A stretch of DNA of 64,000 nucleotides from Zoogloea sp. (GCF_030157465.1 NZ_JAOAUU010000147.1:1-64000); one strand, 5' to 3'; counted from the stretch's first letter, positions 17,320-26,012 are shown. Program-made: numbers and translations. The notes: a model not told the origin generated them from the sequence alone.

Positions 17320-17963
17320 GCACGATTACCGCAAACTACCATTTCCAGCCCAAGGACCCGTCCCGGAACCTCACCGGTCTGGTCGTCGTCGTCGGGCTGC
17401 ACGTCGTCCTCGGCTATGCGCTGGTTTCCGGCCTGGCGCGGGATATCGTCAAGGTCATCAAGAAGCCGCTGGATGCGGCGGTGATCCAGGAGGTGAAGCT
17501 GCCTCAACCACCGCCACCGCCGCCCAAGATCGTCAAGGTCGAGCAGGCGCCTAAGGTTCGCACGCCGCCGCCGCCGGCCTATGTGCCACCGCCCGAGGTG
17601 GCGCCGCCAGTGGCCGCTCCGGTGATCGCCGCGGCATCGCCGACGCCTCCGCCGGCACCGCCGGTGATCGCCCCGCCGGCACCCCCTCCGGCACCGGTGG
17701 CGGCGCCCAAGCCCGTGCGACTGGATATCGCAGCCAGCTGCCCGAACCAGGTGCGCCCCGAAGTGCCCCGCGGTGCTGAAGGCGTCAGCGGCATCATCAA
17801 GGCGCAGGCGGTGATCCGTGAAGGTGCCGTACGCGAGGTGACCATTCTGTCCGGCCCGAAGGTGTTCCACTCGGCGGTGCGCAGCGCCATGCTCCAGTAC
17901 AAATGCGTGTCCGGCGATGCGGACATCGTGGCAACCCAGCAGTTCGTCTTCGAGGCGGGCTGA
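17316..17963 (+). CDS. tonB: TonB family energy-transducing protein
   Basis: 215 aa. N-terminal cytoplasmic tail and single membrane helix (LTGLVVVVGLHVVLGYALVS at ~19-38, including the conserved histidine of the TonB helix). A long Pro-rich periplasmic spacer covers residues ~63-130 (repeated PPPPPP and PAPP runs). The C-terminal TonB domain (GVSGIIKAQAVIREGAVREV to the end) contacts TonB boxes of outer-membrane receptors. Two cysteines in the C-terminal domain (ASCPNQ and YKCVSG) could pair. It is the last gene of the operon, with a strong terminator 37 bp on. No TonB-dependent receptor gene is in the window, so the substrate is unknown. Confidence 0.92.
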   Translation: MSTITANYHFQPKDPSRNLTGLVVVVGLHVVLGYALVSGLARDIVKVIKKPLDAAVIQEVKLPQPPPPPPKIVKVEQAPKVRTPPPPAYVPPPEVAPPVAAPVIAAASPTPPPAPPVIAPPAPPPAPVAAPKPVRLDIAASCPNQVRPEVPRGAEGVSGIIKAQAVIREGAVREVTILSGPKVFHSAVRSAMLQYKCVSGDADIVATQQFVFEAG

Positions 17964-17994
17964 GCAGACGGGATATCCGGTGGCAGCAAGCATG

Positions 17995-18036
17995 AAAAAA
18001 GGGCTGCAGAACTTTACGGTTCTGCAGCCCTTTTTT
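17995..18036. terminator. Bidirectional intrinsic terminator between tonB and ribA
   Basis: A perfect 12-bp stem (GGGCTGCAGAAC at 18001-18012 and GTTCTGCAGCCC at 18019-18030), loop TTTACG, followed by TTTTTT at 18031-18036 and preceded by AAAAAA at 17995-18000. It therefore serves the convergent tonB and ribA transcripts. Confidence 0.93.
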
Positions 18037-18093
18037 CTTGGGTACTTGCCGCCGCTGCGGCCCTCGGGCAAGCGCTGCCGGATGGACGCTGGG

Positions 18094-18759
18094 CTAAGCC
18101 GCGCTCAGATCCGACTTTTTGGGCGCCTCGTCCGCGGCCCAGTCGGGCACGGCATGCCCCATGCGCTGGCGCTTGGTCTGGATGTACGCAAAGGAGTGCG
18201 GGTTGGGCCGGGTGATCACCGGGAGACAGCCCTCGATCTTGATGCCCAGGTTTGTCAGCTTTGCGAGCTTGTCGGGGTTGTTGGTCATCAGCCGGATGCT
18301 CGGCACATCGAAATGCGCAAGCATTTCGGGCACGACTTCGTAAGAGCGCGCGTCGTCGGGCAAGCCGAGCTGGCGGTTTGCATCCACGGTGTCGTAACCC
18401 TGTGACTGCAGGTGATAGGCCCGGACCTTGTTGGAAAGACCAATGCCGCGGCCTTCCTGGCGAAGGTAGAGCACCATGCCTGCGCCCAGGCGAACCACTT
18501 CCGAAAGGGCCTTGTCGAGTTGATCCCGGCAATCACACTTGAGGGAGCCGAACACCTCGCCGGTCAGACATTCGGAATGCACCCGTACCGGCAGTCCGGC
18601 TTTGCCTGCGACATCCCCATAAACGAGTGCAACGTGTTCCCGGTAGCCTTCCGTGATGTCAGCAACCGTTGTACGAAAGACGTGCATGGCAAAAACGCCG
18701 TGCGACGTGGGCAATTCGGTTGAGGCCAGCCATTCTGAATGTCGGGACGAGGTGTTCAT
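18094..18759 (-). CDS. ribA: GTP cyclohydrolase II (riboflavin synthesis)
   Basis: Opens GTP to 2,5-diamino-6-ribosylamino-4(3H)-pyrimidinone 5'-phosphate, the first step of flavin synthesis. 221 aa. Zinc ligands lie in CLTGEVFGSLKCDC (~65-78), with GTP-binding RQEGRGIGL and the dinucleotide-loop region following. I start at MNTSSRHSEWLAST, because upstream in-frame sequence is poor and this matches the family length. Stand-alone RibA type, without a fused DHBP synthase (RibB) domain. It stands alone between convergent tonB and a 256-bp gap. Confidence 0.94.
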   Translation of the reverse strand: MNTSSRHSEWLASTELPTSHGVFAMHVFRTTVADITEGYREHVALVYGDVAGKAGLPVRVHSECLTGEVFGSLKCDCRDQLDKALSEVVRLGAGMVLYLRQEGRGIGLSNKVRAYHLQSQGYDTVDANRQLGLPDDARSYEVVPEMLAHFDVPSIRLMTNNPDKLAKLTNLGIKIEGCLPVITRPNPHSFAYIQTKRQRMGHAVPDWAADEAPKKSDLSAA

Positions 18760-19015
18760 GGGTCGGGATTGTATTGCGCTGCGTTTCAGCGCTTTATTAA
18801 GACCAGACTGAAACGCATCTGTGGGGTTGTACGGGGAGGGCGCCAATGCCTTATTTCGAACAATCCTAGCATGAACGCTCAATGCGCCGCTGCGGCCCGG
18901 ATCAAGCCGTCCCGCAGCCTGGGGCTCCCCATATACCCATATTGGATCGATATTGCTGTTTCAATTCACCCCGCTATTGCTGACGGGCCTGGAGCAATGA
19001 CTTTGCTGTCAAAGC

Positions 19016-19768
19016 TCAGGCGGCGTGCAGCCAGCGCTTGTGCAGCGTGCGGGCGGCGTGGTCGAGCAGGTAACCCAGAAAGCCGATGACAAGAATGGCG
19101 GCCATCAGGTCGGAATAGGCCAGGCGGTCGCGGGCGTCGAGGATGAAGTAACCCAGGCCGGCCGACACGCCGAGCATCTCTGCCGGCACCAGCACGATCC
19201 AGATGATGCCGATGGCGAGGCGCACCCCGGTGAGGATCTGCGCGGTGATGCCCGGCAGGATCACATGGACGATGGTTTCGCGCCGGGTGGCCGAGAGGCT
19301 GCGGGCCAGCAGCAGCCAGTTCTTGTCCAGCTGGGCAACGCCAGCGGCCGTGTTGAGCAGGATCGGCCATACCGCCGCAAAGGCCAGCAGGAAATACACC
19401 GGGGCATTGCCCACGCCCAGCACCATCACCGCCAGCGGCATCCACGATAGCGGCGAGATCATCCGGGCAAACTGGAACAGCGGCGTCGTGCTGCGCGAGA
19501 ACAGGGGCGACAGGCCGGTGAGCACCCCGAGCGGAGTCCCCAGCAGCAGCGCTACGCCGAGGCCCACGGCAACGCGCTCCAGGCTGACCGCGACGTGCTC
19601 CCACAGCTCGGCGCCCTGCAAGAGGGCGAGCAGCGCGCGGGCGGTTTCGAGCGGGGCGAAGCTGGCCGCGATGGGGGTGACCCCGGCCAGCCAGACGCTG
19701 CCGGCGGCCCAGGCCAGTGCCGCGAGCACGAGGCCGGAGAGCGGCAGAAGCAGGTTCGCGCCCATCAT
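19016..19768 (-). CDS. ABC transporter permease (nitrate/sulfonate/taurine type, SsuC/TauC-like)
   Basis: 250-aa inner-membrane permease with about six helices and the BPD_transp_1 signature loop that docks on the ATPase (ATRRETIVHVILPGITAQIL, ~155-175). The ATG overlaps the stop of the substrate-binding protein gene (ATGA), making it the last gene of the unit. The specificity subgroup (sulfonate, taurine, nitrate, pyrimidine) is not fixed by the permease. Confidence 0.9.
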   Translation of the reverse strand: MMGANLLLPLSGLVLAALAWAAGSVWLAGVTPIAASFAPLETARALLALLQGAELWEHVAVSLERVAVGLGVALLLGTPLGVLTGLSPLFSRSTTPLFQFARMISPLSWMPLAVMVLGVGNAPVYFLLAFAAVWPILLNTAAGVAQLDKNWLLLARSLSATRRETIVHVILPGITAQILTGVRLAIGIIWIVLVPAEMLGVSAGLGYFILDARDRLAYSDLMAAILVIGFLGYLLDHAARTLHKRWLHAA

Positions 19769-21012
19769 GCGGCCAGCACTTCCTTGCGCAGCAGGTCCGC
19801 CGGCAGGCCGAACGCCTGCGGGCCGCCCACCGAGGCAATGGCCTTCTTCACAAAGCGGTCGTCCACCAGATCGCGCGCGGCAAAACGCGGGTCGAGCTTT
19901 TGCAGGAAAGTGTTGTCGCCCTCGAGCCGGGTTTTTTGCAGCGCCCGCACCAGTTCTTCGGTGTAGGACGGGAAGGGATAGGGCTGGAAGTCGATGCGCC
20001 GCTGCTGCCAGATCTTGTTGCGGACGGCGCCGCTGGCTTCGTAGCTGGCGGTGTCGGTGGCCGCCAGCACCTTGGCGAGCACCTGCGGGCTGTGGGGCGT
20101 GTAGCGGTTGTCGTCGGCGCTTGAAAGCAGCTTGGCGGCGTCGAGTTGGTTGCCGCGCGTCCACAGCTGGGCCTTGACGATGGCGTTGGTGACACGCTGG
20201 GCCCATTCGGGGCGCTCGGCGATGTCGCGTTCGGAAAGGAAGGTGACGCAGCAGGCGTGGTTCTTCCAGACATCGCCCGACAGGCGCAGCACCTTGCCGA
20301 CGCCGGCGGTTTCGGCCGCGGCGTTGAAGGGTTCGGCAACGATGAAGCCGGCGATGGATTTGCCGGCCAGCGCCGACACCATTTCGGCCGGCGGCATCAC
20401 CACGAGGTTCACCTCGTTGGGCTTGATGCCGTCCCGGTTGCGGTTGACCGGCACCAGCCCGTTGGCCTGCAGGAGCTGTTGCAGGATGACGTTGTGGATC
20501 GAATACCAGAAAGGCACCGCCACCGTCTTGCCGCCCAGCTCCGAGACGCTGTTGATGCCGGGCGCCACGGTCAGTGCCGAACCGTTCACGTGGTTCCAGG
20601 CCACGACCTTGGCCGGGAAGCGGGTGCCGTAGCGCACCCACAGGGTGGCCGGCGAGAGCAGGTGGATGACGTTGACCTGACCGGCCACGAAGGCCTCGAT
20701 GACCTGGGCCCAGCTGCGGAACAGGCGCGGCTTTTCGGTGCGCAGCCCTTCGGCCTCGAAGAGCTTGCGGGCGTGGGCCACCAGCAGCGGGGCCGCGTCG
20801 GTGATGGGCAGGTAGCCGATCTTGACCGGCTGATCGTTGCTGGCGGACTGGGCCAGCGCGTCGCCGGCCGACAGCAGCGGGGCGGCGATGCTGGCGGCGC
20901 CGAGTGCCGAGATGCGCAGGAAATCCCGCCGGGTCAGGCCGCAGCCGCAATCGGGCGACTGGCAGATGTGGATGGGGCGGCGGGAGAGGTCGCTGTCGTT
21001 ATCGTGCTTCAT
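19765..21012 (-). CDS. ABC transporter substrate-binding protein (SsuA/NrtA/TauA-like, Tat-exported)
   Basis: 415 aa. The N terminus has a cysteine cluster (CQSPDCGCG) directly before a twin-arginine signal (LTRRDFLRISALGAASIAAP). Tat export suggests folding or cofactor/metal loading before secretion, which is unusual for this family. The mature part has the NMT1/SsuA-like fold (VKIGYLPITDAAPLLVAHAR, the start of domain 1) and is somewhat longer than most. Gene order is CMD, flavoprotein, ATPase, this gene, permease, most joints overlapping. It could bind an aliphatic sulfonate, a sulfur ester or another small anion; the ligand is not evident. Confidence 0.88.
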   Translation of the reverse strand: MKHDNDSDLSRRPIHICQSPDCGCGLTRRDFLRISALGAASIAAPLLSAGDALAQSASNDQPVKIGYLPITDAAPLLVAHARKLFEAEGLRTEKPRLFRSWAQVIEAFVAGQVNVIHLLSPATLWVRYGTRFPAKVVAWNHVNGSALTVAPGINSVSELGGKTVAVPFWYSIHNVILQQLLQANGLVPVNRNRDGIKPNEVNLVVMPPAEMVSALAGKSIAGFIVAEPFNAAAETAGVGKVLRLSGDVWKNHACCVTFLSERDIAERPEWAQRVTNAIVKAQLWTRGNQLDAAKLLSSADDNRYTPHSPQVLAKVLAATDTASYEASGAVRNKIWQQRRIDFQPYPFPSYTEELVRALQKTRLEGDNTFLQKLDPRFAARDLVDDRFVKKAIASVGGPQAFGLPADLLRKEVLAA

Positions 21013-21038
21013 CGGGATGGGTCTCCGGGCGGTTCGGG

Positions 21039-21842
21039 TTAGCTGGCGTGGCGCAGGGCGCCAAGAATCGCGAGGCGCAGCGCGCCAACGGCTTCCGGGT
21101 GGTCTTCCCGGTTGCGGGGAATATCCACCGTCCATTCGTGCAGCAGCCGGCCGGGGCGGCCACCCATCAGCACGATGCGGTCGGCCACCAGGATGGCTTC
21201 GTCGATGTCGTGGGTGACGAGCAGCGCGGCGGTGTGCCAGCGGTGCACCACGTCCACCAGCAGGCTTTGCATTTCGGCGCGGGTAATGGCGTCGAGGGCC
21301 GAGAAGGGTTCGTCGGCAAAGAGCAGTTCGGGTTGGCGGGCCAGGGCGCGGGCCAGCGCGGTGCGCTGGGCCATGCCGCCGGATAGCTGGGCCGGGTAGG
21401 CGCCTTCGCGGCCGGCCAGGCCCACTGCGGCGATGGCGGCCTTGATGCGTTCATCGCGGGCGGCCTTGCCGGTTTGGGGCTGATGGGCAAAGTCGAGGCC
21501 GAAACCCACGTTGTCGGCCAGGTTGAGCCAGGGCAGCAGGCTGGCTTGCTGAAACACCAGCGCGCTGCGCGGATGGGGTGCCGCCTGCACGGTGTCGAGA
21601 AAGCGCACTTCGCCCTTGGCCGGGCGCGCAAGACCAGCGAGCACCCGCAGCAGCGTGGATTTGCCACACCCGCTGCCGCCCAGCAGCGCAACGATTTCGC
21701 GCCGCCGGATCGACAGGGACAGGTGGCTGAACACCGGCCCGGCAGCGCCGTGGGCGTAGCTCAGGCCGCGGGCTTCGAGCACGGCGGGGGCATCGGCTGC
21801 AGCGGCAATGGCAAGCGCGGGTTCGGGCAGGGGGCTGTTCAT
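21039..21842 (-). CDS. ABC transporter ATPase (SsuB/TauB/NrtD-like)
   Basis: 267 aa. Walker A GGSGCGKST (~55-63), Q-loop FQQASLLPW, signature LSGGMAQR, Walker B LLFADEPFSALD and switch His in LVTHDIDEA are all intact. It begins at the ATG overlapping the stop of the flavoprotein gene; the C terminus matches the SsuB/TauB length. It energises uptake through the neighbouring permease and binding protein. Confidence 0.92.
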   Translation of the reverse strand: MNSPLPEPALAIAAAADAPAVLEARGLSYAHGAAGPVFSHLSLSIRRREIVALLGGSGCGKSTLLRVLAGLARPAKGEVRFLDTVQAAPHPRSALVFQQASLLPWLNLADNVGFGLDFAHQPQTGKAARDERIKAAIAAVGLAGREGAYPAQLSGGMAQRTALARALARQPELLFADEPFSALDAITRAEMQSLLVDVVHRWHTAALLVTHDIDEAILVADRIVLMGGRPGRLLHEWTVDIPRNREDHPEAVGALRLAILGALRHAS

Positions 21843-22924
21843 GCGGCCCTCAATGCGGCCTGGCGTTCGAGTTCGCCGTGGAGCTGGGTAAGGCTGGGGG
21901 TGACCACCGGAACGAAGGCGGCTTCCAGCCAGCGGCGGGCGAAATCGCCGGTGGTGGCCACCAGATAGGCGCGGCCGCCGCTGGCGTCGAGTTCCAGATC
22001 CATGGCTTCGCGCACGATGCCGGCGAGGCGGATGCGCACGCGGAACAGCGGTGCGGCCTGCGCGGCAAAGCTGCCGCTGGCGAGGCCGGCCTTCAGCTCG
22101 TCGATGGCATGGGCGAGGCCGCTTTCCAGCGCGTCGATGCGCGACTGGAGCCCGGCACGCACGGCGCTGCCGGATGCCTTGGCCGCAGCGATGCAGGCCC
22201 GCGCCAGCCCGATCGACATGCCGCATTGCAGGCCCAGAAAGCCCGGCCGCACCCGCGGCAGAAAGCTGCGCGCATCGGCGTGGATCAGTTCTGCCGCGCC
22301 GGAGGCGACGCCCTGGATGTCGATGGCCGCGGTGTTGCTGCCGCGCAGGGCCAGCAGTTGCAGATCGACCGTGCGCGTGATGCCCGGCGTGTCGCCAAAA
22401 AAGGCCACCACCGCCGGGGGCTGGCCGTCGGTCGGCTCGACCGCGGCGGCAACCGCAAAGCCCGCGCGGCGCAGGTTGGTCACCCACGGCAGCGTGCCGT
22501 CGAGGCGCCAGCCGTCGCCGGCCGGCGTGGCGGAAATCGACAGGCTTTCAATGCCCGACAAAAACTTCATCGCGTTGGAAAGGCCGGTGGCGCCGGCCAG
22601 CTCGCCGGCCAGCAGCGCCGGCAGGCGGCTTTCGCGGAGGCCCGCATTGGGGCTTTGCAGCAGGTATTCGATGAAGGTGCGCTGGCCCCAAAAGACGAAG
22701 GCGGCGGTGAGCGAACGCTCGGCAACCCGGGCAATGGCGTCGATGGCGTCTGCGGTGCTGCCACCACTGCCGCCCAGCTCCGGCGCCACGCCGATGCGGA
22801 AGAATCCGGCGGCGCCGAGCACCGATACGATTTCATCGGCGTGGTCGGTGCCGTCGTTGAGCGACTGGGCGTGGGCCGAAACCCAGGCCAGCGCGTCGTC
22901 CTGATTGCGGATCGCGGTGTTCAT
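21839..22924 (-). CDS. Acyl-CoA dehydrogenase-like flavoprotein
   Basis: 361 aa with the N-terminal helical domain (GFFRIGVAPELGGSGGSTAD), middle beta domain (LSISATPAGDGWRLDGTLPW) and C-terminal four-helix domain of the acyl-CoA dehydrogenase superfamily. Related proteins next to sulfonate/sulfone transporters (SfnB/SfnC and DszC type) use reduced flavin for oxygenation instead of dehydrogenation, so a role in breaking down the imported compound is plausible but inferred. I do not see an obvious catalytic glutamate of classical dehydrogenases. Start and stop both overlap neighbours by ATGA. Confidence 0.8.
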   Translation of the reverse strand: MNTAIRNQDDALAWVSAHAQSLNDGTDHADEIVSVLGAAGFFRIGVAPELGGSGGSTADAIDAIARVAERSLTAAFVFWGQRTFIEYLLQSPNAGLRESRLPALLAGELAGATGLSNAMKFLSGIESLSISATPAGDGWRLDGTLPWVTNLRRAGFAVAAAVEPTDGQPPAVVAFFGDTPGITRTVDLQLLALRGSNTAAIDIQGVASGAAELIHADARSFLPRVRPGFLGLQCGMSIGLARACIAAAKASGSAVRAGLQSRIDALESGLAHAIDELKAGLASGSFAAQAAPLFRVRIRLAGIVREAMDLELDASGGRAYLVATTGDFARRWLEAAFVPVVTPSLTQLHGELERQAALRAA

Positions 22925-23481
22925 GATTCGAGTGCTCCCGGCCGGAAGCCTTGCAGCTCGGGGTTGATGCCGGTGCCGGCCAGGTTGTTGGCGAAATTGC
23001 ACAGCGTGGCGAGGCTGATGCCGAGCAGCACTTCCAGCACCTGCTGTTCGTTGAAGCCGGCGGCCAGAAAGTCGGCCAGTTCGCCCTTGGCCACGTTGCC
23101 GCGGGTGAGGATCACGGCGCGGGTGAAGGCCACCAGCGCGTCGAAGCGCGGGTTGCCGGTGCTGCCGCGCTCTTGCAGGGCGCGTACCAGATCGCGTTCG
23201 AGGCCGGCTTTCTTGAGGGCGATGGCGGTGTGGCCGGCGACGCAGAAGTCGCAGCCATGCACGCTGGCGGCGGTGATCTGCACCACTTCGCGCTCGGCCA
23301 GGCTAAGGCTGCCGCGGGCATTGATGCCCGACACGGTGAAATAGGTTTCGACCGCCACCGGGGCGTTGGCGAGCACGCCGATCAGGTTGGGCAGAAAGCC
23401 GTTGTTGGCGAGCGCCGTGTCGATGAAGGGGCGGCTTGCGGCGGGGGCGGTGTCGGCAGTGTGGAGCGTGAGGCGGGTCAT
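22921..23481 (-). CDS. AhpD-like / carboxymuconolactone decarboxylase family protein
   Basis: 186 aa, start taken at the ATG of MTRLTLHTADTAPAA; a TTG 11 codons upstream is the alternative. The redox CxxC motif of the AhpD fold is present in VHGCDFCVAGHTAIALKKAG, with the conserved His just after. Such peroxidase-like proteins (YciW, AhpD type) occur with organosulfur or flavin oxygenase genes and may remove peroxide made by the neighbouring flavoprotein. First gene of the transporter unit; a regulator of the AraC type is encoded directly upstream on the same strand. Confidence 0.85.
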   Translation of the reverse strand: MTRLTLHTADTAPAASRPFIDTALANNGFLPNLIGVLANAPVAVETYFTVSGINARGSLSLAEREVVQITAASVHGCDFCVAGHTAIALKKAGLERDLVRALQERGSTGNPRFDALVAFTRAVILTRGNVAKGELADFLAAGFNEQQVLEVLLGISLATLCNFANNLAGTGINPELQGFRPGALES

Positions 23482-23574
23482 GGAGGGTGTCCGGATGGTT
23501 TTGCGATCGGTCAATTGTGCCTATCTTGTTTGCGCCGCTATATGCACAGATGTCGCGCTTTTTTGTTCGATCGT

Positions 23575-24489
23575 CTAAAGCTGAAGGGCGCTGCGCCGGG
23601 CGCGCTGAAAGGCGCCGGGCTGCTCGCCAATCACCTTCTTGAAGGCCCGGGTGAAGGCGGCCTGGGAGTGGTAGCCCACGTGCTCGGCGGCGCGCAGCAC
23701 GCTGTCGCCGGTCTGTAGCCGGCGGGCGGCGATCTTCATGCGGATCTGCAGCAGGAACTGGGCTGGCGGCTGGCCGCTGGTTTCAACGAAATGCCGGCAG
23801 AAGCTGGCCCGCGACATGCACGCCACCCGGGCCATGTCGTCCACCGACCAGGCCTTGCCGGGTGCTTTGAGCAGGTCGTCGAGGAGCGGCGCAAACTCCG
23901 GGCGGCGCGCCACGGCCAGCAGGCCGGCCGCCACCTCGTCGCGGCGGGCCACGTCGCGAATCACATAAAAGAACAGCAGCTCGGTAAGGCGCTCGATGAG
24001 CGGCGACGAGGCGTTGGCGTTGCGCCCGGCTTCGGCCAGGATCAGCTGAAACAGCGGCGTGATGGCCGACTGAGCGGGGTCGTCGGCGCGGATCGTCACG
24101 TAGGCCGGGAAGGCGCTGGTGAACAGTTCGCCCAGCAGGCCCTTGAACTGGAAGAAGCCACAGGCCAGCCCGCAGGCACCGGGCTGGGGCGGATTCATCG
24201 GCAGCATGGCGCGGGGCTGAAAGCTGGCGTCGACGACGGCTTCGGGGGTGAGGCAGTGGGGAATGTCGCGCAGAAAGAAAACCCCTTCCCGCTCGCGCAG
24301 CAGGATGGGCGCCTGCCCTTCAAGGTGCAGCCACGACTGGCCGCGCAGCACGAGGTGAAAGCTGGCCCGCTCGCGCCCGGCCGTGGACGCCCGCCACGGG
24401 CCGCAATACTGCCCCACGTGAAAAATCGTGGTGTCGAGTTCAAGCCCGCTGACAAGCCAGTGGGCAAGGCGGTCGGTGTCGCTGTTCAT
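23575..24489 (-). CDS. AraC-family transcriptional regulator (cupin_6 type)
   Basis: 304 aa. The N-terminal AraC-type cupin sensing domain covers ~1-200 (FHLVLRGQSWLHLEGQAPIL), and the C-terminal double helix-turn-helix ~205-300 includes SVDDMARVACMSRASFCRHF and the second HTH GYHSQAAFTRAFKKVIGEQP. Start at MNSDTDRLAHWLV. It lies 93 bp upstream of the CMD-flavoprotein-ABC transporter genes and in the same direction, so it probably regulates them, with or without co-transcription. Confidence 0.9.
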   Translation of the reverse strand: MNSDTDRLAHWLVSGLELDTTIFHVGQYCGPWRASTAGRERASFHLVLRGQSWLHLEGQAPILLREREGVFFLRDIPHCLTPEAVVDASFQPRAMLPMNPPQPGACGLACGFFQFKGLLGELFTSAFPAYVTIRADDPAQSAITPLFQLILAEAGRNANASSPLIERLTELLFFYVIRDVARRDEVAAGLLAVARRPEFAPLLDDLLKAPGKAWSVDDMARVACMSRASFCRHFVETSGQPPAQFLLQIRMKIAARRLQTGDSVLRAAEHVGYHSQAAFTRAFKKVIGEQPGAFQRARRSALQL

Positions 24490-24588
24490 GGGACGTTTCC
24501 AGGCTGGTCTGGCGCCAAGTCTCGCCAAGCCGGCACTTAAAACGAACCAATAAAAAGTGCTTTGCTTATCGGGTGGAGCGCTGCCGGC

Positions 24589-25233
24589 TTAGAACGGAAC
24601 CGCGCTTTCGAAGCACGCCGGCACCCGGGTTTGCGGGTGAATCAGGGCGAGGCCGGCCGCGTGCAGGTGCATGCGCGGGTAACGCGCCGCGCTTTCGGGC
24701 GGGGCGTAGAGCGGATCGCCGATGATGGCGTGGCCGATCGACATCAGATGAACGCGCAACTGGTGCGTGCGGCCGGTGACGGGCCGGAGTTCGACGCGGG
24801 AAACGGCGTTGTTGCCGGCGCCGCTGCGCGAGATGACGCGATAGCGGGTGAGCGCGCGCCGGCCGCGCAAGGGGTCGACGATCTGGCGCGGACGATTGTC
24901 AGGGTCGTCGCCCAGCGGCAGGGCAATCTCGCCGGCATCGCTGGCAAGGTGGCCATGCACCAGCGCAATGTAATGCTTGCCGATGATGCGCTGCTCGAAG
25001 GCCAGGCTGAGGCGGCGCAGCATCTCGGGCCCACGGGCAAGCAGCACCAGCCCGGAGGTGGCCATGTCGAGGCGATGAACGATCAGCGCGTCGGAATACA
25101 GCGCCTGAACCCGGCCCGCCAGACAATCCTGCCGACCCTCGCCACCCGCCGGCACCGAGAGCAGCCCCGCCGGCTTGTCGGCAACAATCAGCGCGTCGTC
25201 TGCGTAAAGGATGGTGGGGGAGAGTTGCGGCAT
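24589..25233 (-). CDS. RluA-family pseudouridine synthase
   Basis: 214 aa. Isomerises uridine in rRNA or tRNA. The catalytic aspartate is in HRLDMATSGLVLLAR (~53-67), and the GRTHQLRVHL motif (~158-167) is intact. There is no S4 domain, so it belongs to the short RluA-like branch rather than RluC/D. I place the start at MPQLSPTILYADD; the longer reading frame starts within the divergent toxin-antitoxin promoter region. Exact target nucleotide unknown. Confidence 0.9.
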   Translation of the reverse strand: MPQLSPTILYADDALIVADKPAGLLSVPAGGEGRQDCLAGRVQALYSDALIVHRLDMATSGLVLLARGPEMLRRLSLAFEQRIIGKHYIALVHGHLASDAGEIALPLGDDPDNRPRQIVDPLRGRRALTRYRVISRSGAGNNAVSRVELRPVTGRTHQLRVHLMSIGHAIIGDPLYAPPESAARYPRMHLHAAGLALIHPQTRVPACFESAVPF

Positions 25234-25338
25234 GGGGTGGAACGGGTGAGGGGTTGGGCCAGGTGCGTCCGCTGTCGTTACTTTTTTATGCACTGTATTA
25301 TGTACAAAATCGTGCAACTAAAGACAACGAGGTTTGCC

Positions 25339-25641
25339 ATGTCGATCTCTGCCAGTGACGTCATCCCCTTCTCGCAAGCCCGCGCCAATCTTTCCGACCT
25401 GGCAGACCAGGTCAAAGCCGGTGCCGAGAAGATCATCACCAAAAATGGTGAAAGCTATGTGGCCCTGATCGATTCGGATCGACTGGATTACTACCACCGG
25501 CTCGAACGGGAACATATCCATCTGCTGCTCATCACCGAAGTCGCCAAGGGGCTGGACGATGTAGCGGCTGGCCGCACCAAGGATGCGCGCACCGCTCTGC
25601 AAGCCATCAAGCGCAAGCGTGCCGCCAACGCGGGAGGCTGA
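25339..25641 (+). CDS. Antitoxin of the Phd/YefM family
   Basis: 100 aa. N-terminal Phd/YefM DNA-binding fold (VIPFSQARANLSDLADQVKA and KIITKNGESYVALIDSDR), followed by a C-terminal extension that would wrap the toxin. It is encoded 2 bp before the toxin gene. A TATTAT-type -10 lies in the AT-rich stretch TGCACTGTATTATGTAC about 40 bp upstream, where such antitoxins repress their own promoter. Confidence 0.9.
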   Translation: MSISASDVIPFSQARANLSDLADQVKAGAEKIITKNGESYVALIDSDRLDYYHRLEREHIHLLLITEVAKGLDDVAAGRTKDARTALQAIKRKRAANAGG

Positions 25642-25643
25642 GC

Positions 25644-26012
25644 GTGGCAGTCAAGCTCACCGCAAACTTTGAGCGCAATCTCGAGGAAATCGAGCAATTC
25701 CTGATCGACGCGGAAGCCGCACCGGCCTACGACGGGTTGCTTGATGAACTGCTTGAAACCGTCATCCCCAATCTTGAACGTTTCCCGGCGATGGGCCCTT
25801 CATTCATGGGCCGCCCGCTTCGCTCGGTCGAGACCAGCAACGGAATCGACGGGCTGCAGGCCAAGCTGGGCAAGATCGATGCAAATGCCGAAATTCGCGA
25901 ATACGTGCTGCAGAACTATCTGCTGCTGTACGCAATCACCGGCAAAGAAATCTTCCTGCTCGCCATCCGCCACCACAAACAGCTTTCATTCGATTTCAAA
26001 GCCTTGTGGTAG
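25644..26012 (+). CDS. RelE/ParE-family toxin
   Basis: 122 aa starting at GTG. The compact RelE/ParE-like fold is seen in LTANFERNLEEIEQFLIDAE, GRPLRSVETSNG and the C-terminal basic strand LLAIRHHKQLSFDF. It is probably an mRNA interferase or gyrase poison held by the upstream antitoxin. The start is 2 bp after the antitoxin stop. Subfamily not determinable by eye. Confidence 0.88.
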   Translation: MAVKLTANFERNLEEIEQFLIDAEAAPAYDGLLDELLETVIPNLERFPAMGPSFMGRPLRSVETSNGIDGLQAKLGKIDANAEIREYVLQNYLLLYAITGKEIFLLAIRHHKQLSFDFKALW

